Source of the DNA: an uncultured Paracoccaceae bacterium
GTDB lineage: Bacteria > Pseudomonadota > Alphaproteobacteria > Rhodobacterales > Rhodobacteraceae
Reading direction: 5' to 3'
DNA length: 64,000 bases
Assembly: GCA_947493745.1 (NCBI GenBank)
Contig: CANLSM010000005.1
Span: 174,980 to 238,979, forward strand
The notes below the pieces were generated by a model, which did not search any database, was not told the DNA's origin, and saw only the letters and a program-made list of their open reading frames with translations. Made by a program: the position numbers and the translations under genes. Positions 45,852 through 54,927 of the stretch are shown piece after piece (the stretch's first letter is position 1; every line of letters begins with the position of its first letter).

Positions 45852-47024
45852 ATGGCAGCACTGAGGATCGGGAACCGGGATGCGCGCAGGCTGTGGCTGC
45901 ATACGCAGGGGCTCTCGGCCACTCCGACCGGGCAACTGGACGTGCTGGGCATCATCCGGCGGCTTGGGCTGGTACAGCTGGATTCGATCCGGGCGGTTTC
46001 ACGGGCGCATCATCATATCCTGTGGAGCCGCAACCAGAATTATCGCGAGCCCATGCTGAACAGGCTGCTCGCCAGGGATCGCAGCATATTCGAGCACTTC
46101 ACCCACGATGCGTCTGTCCTGCCGATGGAGTTCTATCCGATGTGGACCCGGCAGTTTCGCCGGTTGAGCGCGCGCATCGAGGGGTTTGCCAACTTCAGGA
46201 CCATGCCCGGACCGTCCGAGCGAGACGCGATCAAGGCGCGCATCGCACAGGAAGGTGCGCTCTCGACCAAGGCATTCGAAACCAGGATCGAGGGCGCGCG
46301 AGAGATGTGGGCGCGACCGCCGCACAAGCGCGCGCTCGATTACATGTGGTATGCGGGCGAGCTCTCGACATGTCACCGGGTCAATTTCACCAAGTTCTAT
46401 GATCTGTCGGAGCGGGTGATCCCCGACCATCACCGGCAGGCTGAAATGACGGATGAGGCGCAAGTGGCCTGGCTTTGCGAGAATGCGCTCGATCGCCTCT
46501 CGGTTGGCACCCCCGGCGAGATCATGCGGTTCTGGGAGGCGACCACGCCCAAAGAGGTGCGGGGCTGGATTGATCAGGCCGAATTGGTCGGTGTTGAGAT
46601 CGAGGGTGCTGACAAAAGCTGGACCAAGGCGTTTGCACCTGCCGATATCGAGACCCGTCTGGCGACGGTCGATGCCCCGACTTCTCGCCTGCGCATTCTC
46701 AATCCGTTCGATCCGGTGATCCGCGACCGGGACCGTTTGAAACGCCTCTTTGGTTTTGACTACCGGATCGAGATTTTCGTGCCCGCCGCCAAGCGCCGCT
46801 GGGGCTATTACGTGTTTCCGCTGCTGGAAGGCGACCGGTTTGTCGGACGGCTGGATGCCAAGGCAGACCGCTCGGCCGGTGTCCTGAACATCCTGAATTT
46901 CTGGCCCGAGGAGCAGGTGAAATGGACCGGCGCGCGTGCCGCGAAGCTCTATGCAGAGCTTGACCGCCTCGCCCGGTTCATCGGTGTCGAGCGGGTCGTC
47001 TGGGTTATTTCGCCGCCTGGGTGA
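45852..47024 (+). CDS. YcaQ/AlkX-type winged-helix DNA glycosylase
   Basis: The product is 390 residues of the HTH_42 family, which includes E. coli YcaQ and Streptomyces AlkZ, glycosylases that unhook interstrand crosslinks. The catalytic QxD-type motif is Gln42-Leu-Asp44 in RLGLVQLDSI, followed by RAVSRAHHHILWSRNQNY. LNPFDPVIRDRDRLKRLFGFDYRIEIF (about 282-308) and WGYYVFPLLEGDRFVGRLD are conserved. Its 3' end overlaps the convergent membrane protein gene by 20 bp. Confidence 0.88.
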   Translation: MAALRIGNRDARRLWLHTQGLSATPTGQLDVLGIIRRLGLVQLDSIRAVSRAHHHILWSRNQNYREPMLNRLLARDRSIFEHFTHDASVLPMEFYPMWTRQFRRLSARIEGFANFRTMPGPSERDAIKARIAQEGALSTKAFETRIEGAREMWARPPHKRALDYMWYAGELSTCHRVNFTKFYDLSERVIPDHHRQAEMTDEAQVAWLCENALDRLSVGTPGEIMRFWEATTPKEVRGWIDQAELVGVEIEGADKSWTKAFAPADIETRLATVDAPTSRLRILNPFDPVIRDRDRLKRLFGFDYRIEIFVPAAKRRWGYYVFPLLEGDRFVGRLDAKADRSAGVLNILNFWPEEQVKWTGARAAKLYAELDRLARFIGVERVVWVISPPG

Positions 47025-47370
47025 TGTAGATGCCGACAGCAACGATGGCGGCACCCAGAAAGAAGTTCCGCGACAACTCCTCGGCGAAAAAGTACTTCGA
47101 CAGAACCGGCACAATCACGAACGCCATCGCCATGAACATGTAGGAGCGGTTCAGCGGCAGGTTGCGGAGTGCGGCAATCCAGAAGAACGTCGCGCTCATA
47201 TAGATCGTCATTGCCAGAAGGAACCACGCAATCGCGGCGTAGTTCTGAACGATCTCACCCAGCGACTGCCCGGCGATCAGATCGGCGATCTTCTTGAACA
47301 TCAGCTGCCCGGTCGCAATCGCGCCCACGGCATAGACGACAAAGAGGTAGGAAAGGGTTGTGGAGGTCAT
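47005..47370 (-). CDS. Small four-helix EamA/SMR-like membrane protein
   Basis: The product is 121 residues with four hydrophobic helices (SYLFVVYAVGAIATGQLMFKKI, AIAWFLLAMTIYMSATFFWIAAL, then RSYMFMAMAFVIVPVLSKYFFAEE, and LGAAIVAVGIYI). The pattern ALRNLPLNRSYMFMA plus FAEELSRNFFLGAAIVAVGIYI is like ArnE/F-type or small multidrug resistance-like proteins that are half of an EamA transporter. It lies 3 bp after the GT2 gene, so it may move the lipid-linked product of that enzyme; this is inference. A small convergent overlap with the YcaQ-type gene. Confidence 0.8.
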   Translation of the reverse strand: MTSTTLSYLFVVYAVGAIATGQLMFKKIADLIAGQSLGEIVQNYAAIAWFLLAMTIYMSATFFWIAALRNLPLNRSYMFMAMAFVIVPVLSKYFFAEELSRNFFLGAAIVAVGIYITQAAK

Positions 47371-47373
47371 GGC

Positions 47374-48375
47374 TCAGGCCCTGTCGATCTCTTGCAGGCG
47401 CGAGGCTGAAGCCTCAAGCGACGTTATGCTCATCCGGCCCTGAATGGGCTTGGATGGCTCGCTTTGCATGTCATAGCCAAAAAAGAACAGCAGCATCTGA
47501 ACGCCTGTCACAATCGGCAGGACCGCCAGCATCACGGTGCCGGTCGTCGCCGGATCGCCCGTGCTGATCGAGACCATCCATTCACGCAGGCCGAAGATCA
47601 CGCCAAAGAGCAGCGCGAAGAAACCCACGAAAAGGTTGATCGAGGCGATGTTGAAATCCCGCACAAAATAGGAATAGAAGATCCGCCGCAGGAACCCGCG
47701 CAGGTGCCGGATCAGGAAATCGCCCAGGATCGAGGTGATCTTGAGATTACTGGTCTCCTCACCATAGACCGCATGCATCGGCACATCGACAACCACGGCC
47801 CGCGCATCGCCGAGCTTGATCAGCATGTCGGTCTCGAAGAAATAGCGCTCGGCCAGCTTCTCGACATTGATCGCCATCAGCGCCTTGCGGTGGATCGCGG
47901 TATAGCCGTTGGTCGGATCGAAAGAGCGCCAGTAGCCGCTGGAAAGCTTGGTCAGAAAGCTCAGGAACGCATTGCCGAAAAGCCGCAGTTTGGGCATGCC
48001 CTTCAGCGAGGATATCGCAAAGAACCGGTTGCCCTTGGCGTAATCCGCCTCGCCGCTTGCGATGGGATCGACGAAAAGCGGGATGAGGGCCGGGTCCATC
48101 TGCCCGTCGCCATCGACCTTGACCATGATGTCACAGCCATCCGCCAGCGCGGCCATATATCCGGCAATGACGGCGCCGCCGACGCCCTTGTTCTTCTCGT
48201 TGTAGAGAATCCTTACCCGGGCGTCGGTCACGTTCTCCTCGATGAATTTTCCGGACTGGTCGGGGCATTTGTCATCGACGGCATAGATCACGGAGACATC
48301 CGTCCCGATCTGGCTGATCACCTCCAGCACATGCTGCTTGACGCGATAACACGGAATGACAACGGCAACTTTCAT
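47374..48375 (-). CDS. Family 2 glycosyltransferase with C-terminal helices (DPM-like)
   Basis: The product is 333 residues from ATG 48375 (a TTG two codons earlier is possible). VAVVIPCYRVKQHVLEVISQI starts the GT-A fold, VDDKCPD and KVDGDGQMDPALIP (the DxD-like site) bind the nucleotide-sugar, and SFDPTNGYTAIHRKAL is conserved. Two helices near the C-terminus (INLFVGFFALLFGVIFGL, AVLPIVTGVQMLLFFFGYD) anchor it in the membrane, as in dolichol-phosphate-mannose-synthase-like or undecaprenyl-phosphate sugar transferases. Coupled with the small four-helix protein, it may make and flip a lipid-linked sugar. Confidence 0.88.
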   Translation of the reverse strand: MKVAVVIPCYRVKQHVLEVISQIGTDVSVIYAVDDKCPDQSGKFIEENVTDARVRILYNEKNKGVGGAVIAGYMAALADGCDIMVKVDGDGQMDPALIPLFVDPIASGEADYAKGNRFFAISSLKGMPKLRLFGNAFLSFLTKLSSGYWRSFDPTNGYTAIHRKALMAINVEKLAERYFFETDMLIKLGDARAVVVDVPMHAVYGEETSNLKITSILGDFLIRHLRGFLRRIFYSYFVRDFNIASINLFVGFFALLFGVIFGLREWMVSISTGDPATTGTVMLAVLPIVTGVQMLLFFFGYDMQSEPSKPIQGRMSITSLEASASRLQEIDRA

Positions 48376-48493
48376 CGACAACGGAACGATCCCAACCCAA
48401 AACTCAACCGCGTTCGATCTAGCATTGTTTTGAGCGCATAGAAACTCGCGAAACCCGCCGGATTGGGATTTCTGTCACAGTTGGGCGGGGAAT

Positions 48494-50344
48494 TCAGGTG
48501 ATCGTGTTGAGGCTGTCCCGGTGGGCAGCCTCGATCAGCTGGCGGTCGGACTGATCGCCGAGGCTGTCGGTTTCGAGCGCTGCGAGGATTTCATCTGACC
48601 CAAGCGGGCGGCTTTCCAGAAGCTGCCCGAATTTCAGAGGCACCTTGCGAACCTCGACGCCCTGAACCCAGGTGTTCACGGCCAGGGTCATATGCCCCTG
48701 AAAGTCCTCGGAATAATGTGCGAGATCGGCCTCTGCCAGCGAAGGGTGGGTGATCCATGTGTCCGCATAGACACCCATTGTTTCGGGCGCGCCGAGGGCG
48801 AACTGATCGCCAATCATCAGCAGGTTGTAGTGCAGTCCCCGCGCGGCTTCGGCAAAGAGCACCGGTTCCGCCCGACACGCGGCTGCCATGTCGCGCCAGT
48901 CAAAGCCCATCATCTTGACCGCCAGATCGGGGCGAATGCGCAGATGCAGGTCGAACTCACCGGCATTGCGCGCCAACTCATACGCGGCATGAATCTTGTA
49001 GTGCATCTTGGCCTGATTGGAGAACGCTGCGAACCGGTCGGCCCTGTCGTCTTCCAGAACGACGTGATCTGTCCCGTAGAGCGATTTGAGCATGTCGGCC
49101 TCGACAACAGCCCCGGCCTTGAGCGCGTTGAAGAGCGTCGGATACCGGGCTTGCACCCGCTCATAGCCCATCTGCAATGCGATCCGCCGATAGGTTTCCG
49201 GAAACTCGGCGCCTGCAAAGGGCAGGACATATCGGAACGGCTCGGCGTTCGAGCGCCCGACCGCCTGCCAGCTGTGCACGAAGAACTCTGCATCGACATT
49301 GGCAAGCAGGGTCCTGCGCCAGGTTGCCAATGCATCCTCATAGCCGCGCAACTGACCGGAGACCGACACCGCAAGACGTATCCGCCGCTGCCGCCGGTTG
49401 AGCGCCGGGGTCCGAAGGGTGGCCATTGTCCACCCGGCCTGAAACGCCTGATAGGTCCGGTCATCCATGGAGCGGGGGGCCTTCCCGGAAGATACCTCAT
49501 CCAGTTGCGCACGGGTCCGCGCGGTCCGTTCCGCAAGTGGAAGAATGGCGTCGCCCAGTTCCAGTGCCTCAAGACGCTCGCCTGTCAGGACGCTTCCCTC
49601 TCTCCAGTGCCGAAGCAGCAGCATGCGCGCGGCCTGATGATCGCCCAGCGTCGTCTCGGCCGTGTTCAGGCGGCTTTCGAGAATGGTCGCGAGATCGGCG
49701 TTGTCAGGATCGGAGACGACATCCCGACCGATCAGCCAGCTGAAAAAAAGCAGGTGGGCGACCCCAAGGTGCTGATTGTCGCTGATCCGGTCCGTCTCCC
49801 CGAAATAGTGATCGAGAATGTCCTGCCGGTTCAGCCCGAAACTGTCCTCGTTGAACATCACGCTGTAGGGCAGTGTGAAATCGTCGGATCCGAAACGCTC
49901 GAACCACATCAGATGCAGGCGGGTGACCCAGTCCTGCGACATCCACTCGCCAAGATAGGCACGTGTCGTCAAAAGAAAGATGACCGTATTCTGATCCGGC
50001 CCGTCTGCCACAAGATCGCGCAGAACCGGCGTCACCTCGCGGACCAGACTTTTGGCGACCTCTCGATTGCCGGAAGTCAGGTGCCCGGAAATCTCATGCG
50101 CGAGGATGAGCGGGCGGGTCGGACAGTCCCTTTGCTCGATCAGTCTGCGATAGAGTGCGTGTTTGTCCGCTCCGGCCCAGCCCGAAAGGGCCGTTGGCTG
50201 GCCGAGTGCTGCAATCAGCGCCCGGGATGCGGCGCGGTAGGGTTCGGGATCGGTGGGGTCATCGGCAATGCAGCCCGCAAAATGGCCGAGGGCTGCAACC
50301 GGATCGTCCTTGGCCATCAGGGCCTCGCCTTCTGCCATGCTCAT
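48494..50344 (-). CDS. Uncharacterised 616-residue polysaccharide-cluster protein
   Basis: I do not recognise the full protein. The N-terminal 50 residues look TPR-like (MAEGEALMAKDDPVAALGHFAGCIADDPTDPEPYRAASRALI). The middle (about 90-320) is helical. From about 325 a domain begins IRLAVSVSGQLRGYEDALATW with AEFFVHSW and, near 445-465, KMHYKIHAAYELARNAGEFDLHLRIRPDL, which is the pattern of putative glycosyltransferase-like proteins in surface polysaccharide clusters (DLHLRIRPDL perhaps the nucleotide-metal site). The gene overlaps the nucleotidyltransferase gene by 4 bp. A transferase role is inference. Confidence 0.72.
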   Translation of the reverse strand: MSMAEGEALMAKDDPVAALGHFAGCIADDPTDPEPYRAASRALIAALGQPTALSGWAGADKHALYRRLIEQRDCPTRPLILAHEISGHLTSGNREVAKSLVREVTPVLRDLVADGPDQNTVIFLLTTRAYLGEWMSQDWVTRLHLMWFERFGSDDFTLPYSVMFNEDSFGLNRQDILDHYFGETDRISDNQHLGVAHLLFFSWLIGRDVVSDPDNADLATILESRLNTAETTLGDHQAARMLLLRHWREGSVLTGERLEALELGDAILPLAERTARTRAQLDEVSSGKAPRSMDDRTYQAFQAGWTMATLRTPALNRRQRRIRLAVSVSGQLRGYEDALATWRRTLLANVDAEFFVHSWQAVGRSNAEPFRYVLPFAGAEFPETYRRIALQMGYERVQARYPTLFNALKAGAVVEADMLKSLYGTDHVVLEDDRADRFAAFSNQAKMHYKIHAAYELARNAGEFDLHLRIRPDLAVKMMGFDWRDMAAACRAEPVLFAEAARGLHYNLLMIGDQFALGAPETMGVYADTWITHPSLAEADLAHYSEDFQGHMTLAVNTWVQGVEVRKVPLKFGQLLESRPLGSDEILAALETDSLGDQSDRQLIEAAHRDSLNTIT

Positions 50345-51090
50345 TCGGTTTCGGCTTTCAGGGCTTCATATTCATCCGGTGTGCCGCAGAAGCGGACCTC
50401 GTCCCGTCTGATCAGGGCATAGCGGATATCATGACCCGCCTGAATTGCGGTGTTGTAGAGCGGCGCGATATAGCGCTCGCCGCCTTGCAGGTCCAAAGGA
50501 TCCCGGTCGGCAATCCCCGCATAGAGCGATCGGAAGAACGCGACCGAGCTGAAATAGTAAAGGCCGGTCGAGCAGAGATCGGAGATACGCACTTTCTCTG
50601 CCACCTCAGCGGCGCGGAAGGCGACCGTGTCGGTCGGGTCGGGACGGACAAAGGACCAATGCGTGCCTTCGCCCTGAAACACCTCGACATAACCGTCAAT
50701 CGCCGCCGGATCGAAAGCATCGGGATGTCTGAAACCGGGCCGGAACGTGTCGATGTTGAAGATTGTCAGGGCGGCATCGTCAGCGGCTTCTGCCAGTTCC
50801 AGCCCTCGGGCGACCGTTTCGGCCTGACCGTCGGTCTCTTCGTTGAGCACGACCAGATCGAGCCGTTCCGCGGGCAGACCCATCGCCTCGCATTCGGCGC
50901 GCACGAAGGCCGGGGTGTCCTGGATGTCGCGACAGATGATCAGGAAGCGCTCAGTGCCGAAATACGCCTCGAAACTGCCAAGGGCATGGGCGAAGACGCT
51001 GCGCCCCTCAAGCTCCAGCATGTATTTTGGAACCGTGTAACCGGCCTTGAAAAACCGCGAGGACAGGCCCGCCATGGGCAGAACAATCAT
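50341..51090 (-). CDS. Sugar-phosphate nucleotidyltransferase-like protein
   Basis: The product is 249 residues. MIVLPMAGLSSRFFKAGYTVPKYML is the NTP-transferase loop (GxSSRF...PK), placing it with sugar-1-phosphate or phosphocholine-type nucleotidyltransferases. IFNIDTFRPGF has the metal-binding Asp region. Overlaps both neighbours by 4 bp, so translation is coupled in the order fused enzyme, this enzyme, 616-residue protein. The sugar substrate is unknown. Confidence 0.87.
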   Translation of the reverse strand: MIVLPMAGLSSRFFKAGYTVPKYMLELEGRSVFAHALGSFEAYFGTERFLIICRDIQDTPAFVRAECEAMGLPAERLDLVVLNEETDGQAETVARGLELAEAADDAALTIFNIDTFRPGFRHPDAFDPAAIDGYVEVFQGEGTHWSFVRPDPTDTVAFRAAEVAEKVRISDLCSTGLYYFSSVAFFRSLYAGIADRDPLDLQGGERYIAPLYNTAIQAGHDIRYALIRRDEVRFCGTPDEYEALKAETE

Positions 51091-52688
51091 GCGAGCACGC
51101 CTTCCACCTTGGAGGCCAGCCGCAGGCCATTTGCCAGAAGCTGCCGTTGCAGATCAGGCCGGTCGCTGTGCAGAGGCAGCATCGAAAAGAAGAGAAGCGC
51201 TGTGATTGCCAGCAGCTCCCGCATCTCGATATCATGGTGCCTTTCGATCTGGGCCGTGAAGATCGCCTCGATTTGGGCCTGATGCGGTTGCTCGCTGAGA
51301 TAGAGCGACCAGTCATGCGACCCGTTCTCCATCAGTTTTGAACGTCCCAGAATGATCTTGTCATACTGCCCGATCACCGAATGCGTGAGTTTCGCCAGAT
51401 CATAGCGCCAGTCCCCGAATTGGCAAAGCTGGCCCGATCCGAGTTGCCCGCGCGGATCAATCGCCAGAATGCGCTGTGCCGTGAAATCGTAGAACATGTT
51501 TCCGAAGAAAAGATCGCCATGCCAGAAGCGGATATGCTCTGGCCGTGTCGGCGGAATGCAATCGATCAGCCGCTCAACAAGATCTCTGAGCGGTGGAAAG
51601 GTGGTGCCGTCCAGCCTGAACGTCGTGTCCAGCGAAAGACCGGATGTGTCACAATAGGCCCTCAACCTGTCCCAGGTTTTGGCCTTGATCATCGTGTCGA
51701 AGAAATGCTTCGCGAAGTCTGGCGAGGCCTCGGGCACATCGCCTTCCGGCCGGATCGCCTGGCATTTGTCGACAAGCTCGAAACAGGCCGACAGGATCTC
51801 CATCCAGCTGGCCAGCGGCAGATCGCCGAAGGCTGCAAGATCGCTCAGAAGCGGATGGTAGAGATACTCGATGGCATAGCCCGCACGAAAATTCCGCTCC
51901 ACCCGTCCCCGATAACGGGGAATGTGGATCTGAAGATCGCCGGGCAGTGTCTCGTACCAATGCGCCTCGGCCCGGATCTTCGCGGTGTCGGAGGACTGCT
52001 TGACCAGCAGGTGGTTCTCATAGGCGATGTCATTGAAACACCGCTTGATCATGATCGATTTCTTGGACTGGAAATAGAGCGGCAGATGCCCGAAATCGAA
52101 CCATTCCTGCGCCTCGACAAGCGCCAGTTCCCGCGCCGAATGGTAGTGATTGAGGGCGGAGACGATGTCGGGCTCGTCAAACGCGCGCATCAGAAGTGCG
52201 GGATCGGTGAAGACGTAATAGCCGCAGACCACCTTGCGGGTGTCGATCTGCTTGGGCGGCTCGTCCGAGAACCTGGTGCAGTTCTCGCCGTCCACCACAT
52301 AGGCCCACTGATAGTTGGCGGTGGTGTTCTGCACGACGACCAGATCGCCCGCCGGCATGGTTTCCATCCGCACCAGCGTGTCGCCGTAGAGCAGACGCAA
52401 GGGCTCACCGGGTTGCAGGATTTCCAGCGCGTGACGGATCGCCTGCGTCAGGCTCAGTTTCTGCGGCTGCGGGATCAGGCGAATTCCAAGCCGGTCGATA
52501 TCGGCCTGGTCAATGGTCGAAATCTCGTAGTCCTCGGGAACCGTCATTGCAACCGCTTCGCCGTCCGCCAGTTCCGCCTGCATCGCGAAAAGTCGGCGGT
52601 TTCCGAGCGGCAAAAAACTCGGCGGCAGACCTCCGTATTGCTGGGCAATATCGTCGCCCACGGATCTAGCCGATAAAATCAAAAGCAT
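51087..52688 (-). CDS. Fused nucleotidyltransferase-like and APH-type phosphotransferase protein
   Basis: The product is 533 residues in two parts. The first 220 residues resemble an NTP-transferase fold (SFLPLGNRRLFAMQAELADGE, LLYGDTLVRMETMPAGDLVVVQN), though the GxGxR loop is poorly preserved. Residues about 250-520 are a choline/aminoglycoside-kinase-like domain: RFWHGDLFFGNMFYDFTAQRILAIDPRG has the catalytic HGDxxxxN and the metal-binding D of the brenner/DFG-like motif. A sugar or alcohol kinase linked to a degraded or atypical nucleotidyltransferase would make an activated precursor for the polysaccharide; this is inference. Confidence 0.82.
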   Translation of the reverse strand: MLLILSARSVGDDIAQQYGGLPPSFLPLGNRRLFAMQAELADGEAVAMTVPEDYEISTIDQADIDRLGIRLIPQPQKLSLTQAIRHALEILQPGEPLRLLYGDTLVRMETMPAGDLVVVQNTTANYQWAYVVDGENCTRFSDEPPKQIDTRKVVCGYYVFTDPALLMRAFDEPDIVSALNHYHSARELALVEAQEWFDFGHLPLYFQSKKSIMIKRCFNDIAYENHLLVKQSSDTAKIRAEAHWYETLPGDLQIHIPRYRGRVERNFRAGYAIEYLYHPLLSDLAAFGDLPLASWMEILSACFELVDKCQAIRPEGDVPEASPDFAKHFFDTMIKAKTWDRLRAYCDTSGLSLDTTFRLDGTTFPPLRDLVERLIDCIPPTRPEHIRFWHGDLFFGNMFYDFTAQRILAIDPRGQLGSGQLCQFGDWRYDLAKLTHSVIGQYDKIILGRSKLMENGSHDWSLYLSEQPHQAQIEAIFTAQIERHHDIEMRELLAITALLFFSMLPLHSDRPDLQRQLLANGLRLASKVEGVLA

Positions 52689-52818
52689 CGCACTCTCACA
52701 TCACCACGAGGGCATCACTGCCCTTGTCCCCAACACAGATCCTTTTCTGCGGCAAAATGGTAGTGAGCGCCAGCCCCCCGCAACTGACAAATATCACTAA
52801 TTCCGGGTGTTTGACCGA

Positions 52819-53532
52819 TCAGCGAAGCCAGTCCGACCGCTGTTTCGACACGATGAGCCGCGCCATTCCCCGACCCAAAACCTCCCGCGCGCCCGAAAAG
52901 GGATCATCGGGCAGGTCTGACCGGTCGCGTGGTTCGAAGCCGAACCGGGCATAATCGGTCGCATAATGGGCCTCGATTGCCTCGACATCCTGTTTAAAGA
53001 GCTTCATGGGCTTGCGCTGGCGTTTCAGAAGGTGCTGAAACTCGATATGGGGCGCAACATCGCCGGTGACCGTGTCGAGCCGCGAGATGATGACATCGAG
53101 GCCTTCTTCAAGAAAGAATATCTCGGCTTCCTCGGGAACAAGATCATCCTGCGGACGGATGTGGTTCTCATAAATGCGCGGCTCAATGCGCATCGCGGCG
53201 AGCATGATTCTCAGCCATGTAGAAAAGCTGAACCGGCTGGCCCGCGATTCGCCGGTCTGATAGCGATATTCGCTTTGCAGCCGGGCGACCGGATCTCGCA
53301 CCACTGCAAAACAATAGTCGAGCGGTTCGGGCAGCAACTCGCTCAGGTCGAGTTTTGTCAGATGGGTCACCGGTGTCATCAGACTGGTTCCCGGCACGCC
53401 AAGGCGCTTGTTGTGATCCAACAAGGACAACTTGCCGAAGCGCCGGGTCAGATATTCCTCGACCGAACTGCCGCCAGTTTTCGGGACATGCGCAAAGAAA
53501 ATGTTGCGCCCATTACAGGTTGCCAATGGCAT
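52819..53532 (-). CDS. Sulfotransferase family protein
   Basis: The product is 237 residues from ATG 53532, which has GGGGGAG 9 nt upstream. IFFAHVPKTGGSS (about 11-23) is the 5'-phosphosulfate loop for PAPS and FAVVRDPVARLQSEYRYQ the 3'-phosphate loop of the membrane-type carbohydrate sulfotransferases (family 2). It could add sulfate to the surface polysaccharide. In minus-strand order it follows the GT4 gene with a 32 bp gap. Confidence 0.88.
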   Translation of the reverse strand: MPLATCNGRNIFFAHVPKTGGSSVEEYLTRRFGKLSLLDHNKRLGVPGTSLMTPVTHLTKLDLSELLPEPLDYCFAVVRDPVARLQSEYRYQTGESRASRFSFSTWLRIMLAAMRIEPRIYENHIRPQDDLVPEEAEIFFLEEGLDVIISRLDTVTGDVAPHIEFQHLLKRQRKPMKLFKQDVEAIEAHYATDYARFGFEPRDRSDLPDDPFSGAREVLGRGMARLIVSKQRSDWLR

Positions 53533-53564
53533 TTTTGAATCTCCCCCAAGGTTCAAAAAGCTTG

Positions 53565-54752
53565 TTACTTTGAAGCTGATATCAGCTGATCGTTTCTCAT
53601 CTTAAATTCAGTCACAAAATCATGGGACCTCGCAAATTCAAGAGCACTTCGACAGGCGGAGATCAGCGCATCGCGACTCTCGTTTATCTCGATTATACGT
53701 TCGGCGAGGCTGATTGGTTTGCCGAGCGGGGCGATCCAGCCCGCCTTTGACTGCGCGCGCAGGCCCGACCACATCTGGTTGCCATATCCTGCGATCGCGA
53801 GGCCGCAGCCCATGGCCTCCAGATAGGTGCAGGACGGGTCCGACTGCCGGTGACAACTGAGAAAGACATCCGCCTTTGTGCGGGACAACGGAACCAGCTC
53901 GGTCTCGAAGTCCACTGGCGCGTGAAGGGTCACCACCGCGGCGAGGTCGTGACGCGCGATCTCCTCGGTGATATGCGCTTCAAGCGATCCGGTGCCGTAG
54001 ATATCAAGCGTGAAGGCCACGCCCTTGTCCCGCAGGTGCCTCGCAATCGGGATCAGATCCTGTGCGCCCTTCATCGGCTCCAGCCTTCCCGAATTGATCA
54101 GTCGCAGGGGATGGCCTTCCCGGATGTGATCAAGCCGCGCCGTCATCTCCTCTGTCGTGGCGAACATCTCGGGCTTCATGCGGTTGTCGAGATAAAGCAG
54201 GGTATTGGCATTCATCGACCGATAGGCATTCAGTGCCGGGTAGCCGTTCGCCTGAATGCCGTCCGCCTGCCGGAAGGCCCGTCTGCGCAGGCGTTCCTTG
54301 CGCAGATGCCAGAACGCCGAATAAAGCCGCCGCGGCCAGTTTCGGGTCGGGTCCATCAGTGCGATCTGCAACCGCGTGCCGATGGTGTACTCAATCGCAT
54401 AGATGATCTTTGCGTCAGCCTCTGCGCCATGATCGGTGATGTGCAGATCGTGATGGCTGTCACCGGCACCCAGCACCACGTCATAGTCGCGCAGCATGTC
54501 GGGCGAGATCACGTCTTCCTCGTCGATCACCTGTAGTCCGTAGTCGAGATCGGCAACCTGATAGGTGCCACCGAAAGGGATGCTCTCTGCCCCCTTGCGC
54601 AGGATGCAATCGATCCGTCCGGGCCAGATCTTGCAGCTGTGCTGCATACCCTCGGCGAACTTGACATCGAGCGAGATCGTGCCGTTGCCCGTCTCGATCA
54701 CCGGCGCGGTTGGCAGCATAAGAAGACGTGAAATGGTCGCCTCCCCCCTCAT
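53565..54752 (-). CDS. Family 4 glycosyltransferase
   Basis: The product is 395 residues. The C-terminal half carries HPLRLINSGRLEPMKGAQDLIPIARHL, VAFTLDIYGTGSLEAHI, and SDPSCTYLEAMGCGLAIAGYGNQMW, the E-x7-E-like donor site of GT4 enzymes (here S.xxTYLEAMGCG). The N-terminal half is divergent. First gene of the seven-gene minus-strand polysaccharide string down to 47005. Confidence 0.88.
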   Translation of the reverse strand: MRGEATISRLLMLPTAPVIETGNGTISLDVKFAEGMQHSCKIWPGRIDCILRKGAESIPFGGTYQVADLDYGLQVIDEEDVISPDMLRDYDVVLGAGDSHHDLHITDHGAEADAKIIYAIEYTIGTRLQIALMDPTRNWPRRLYSAFWHLRKERLRRRAFRQADGIQANGYPALNAYRSMNANTLLYLDNRMKPEMFATTEEMTARLDHIREGHPLRLINSGRLEPMKGAQDLIPIARHLRDKGVAFTLDIYGTGSLEAHITEEIARHDLAAVVTLHAPVDFETELVPLSRTKADVFLSCHRQSDPSCTYLEAMGCGLAIAGYGNQMWSGLRAQSKAGWIAPLGKPISLAERIIEINESRDALISACRSALEFARSHDFVTEFKMRNDQLISASK

Positions 54753-54927
54753 CTGGCGTCACCGTCGGTCGCAACCTAGTGGCAAAGCCCTCCCTTGAAA
54801 AGAACCGACATCAGCATCTTTTCGCGGAGTTTGGCGTTTCGCACAGTTTGCCCGGACCGGCCCTTGACCTGTTCCCACAAAGCAGACAGCTTGCCAGTGG
54901 GTGCGGGTAACAACAGTGACAATTGAC

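Noticed and set aside
48692..50422. 576-codon plus-strand frame
   Set aside because: Antisense to the 616-residue gene that sits in a 4-bp-overlap operon; no domain signal in the plus frame.
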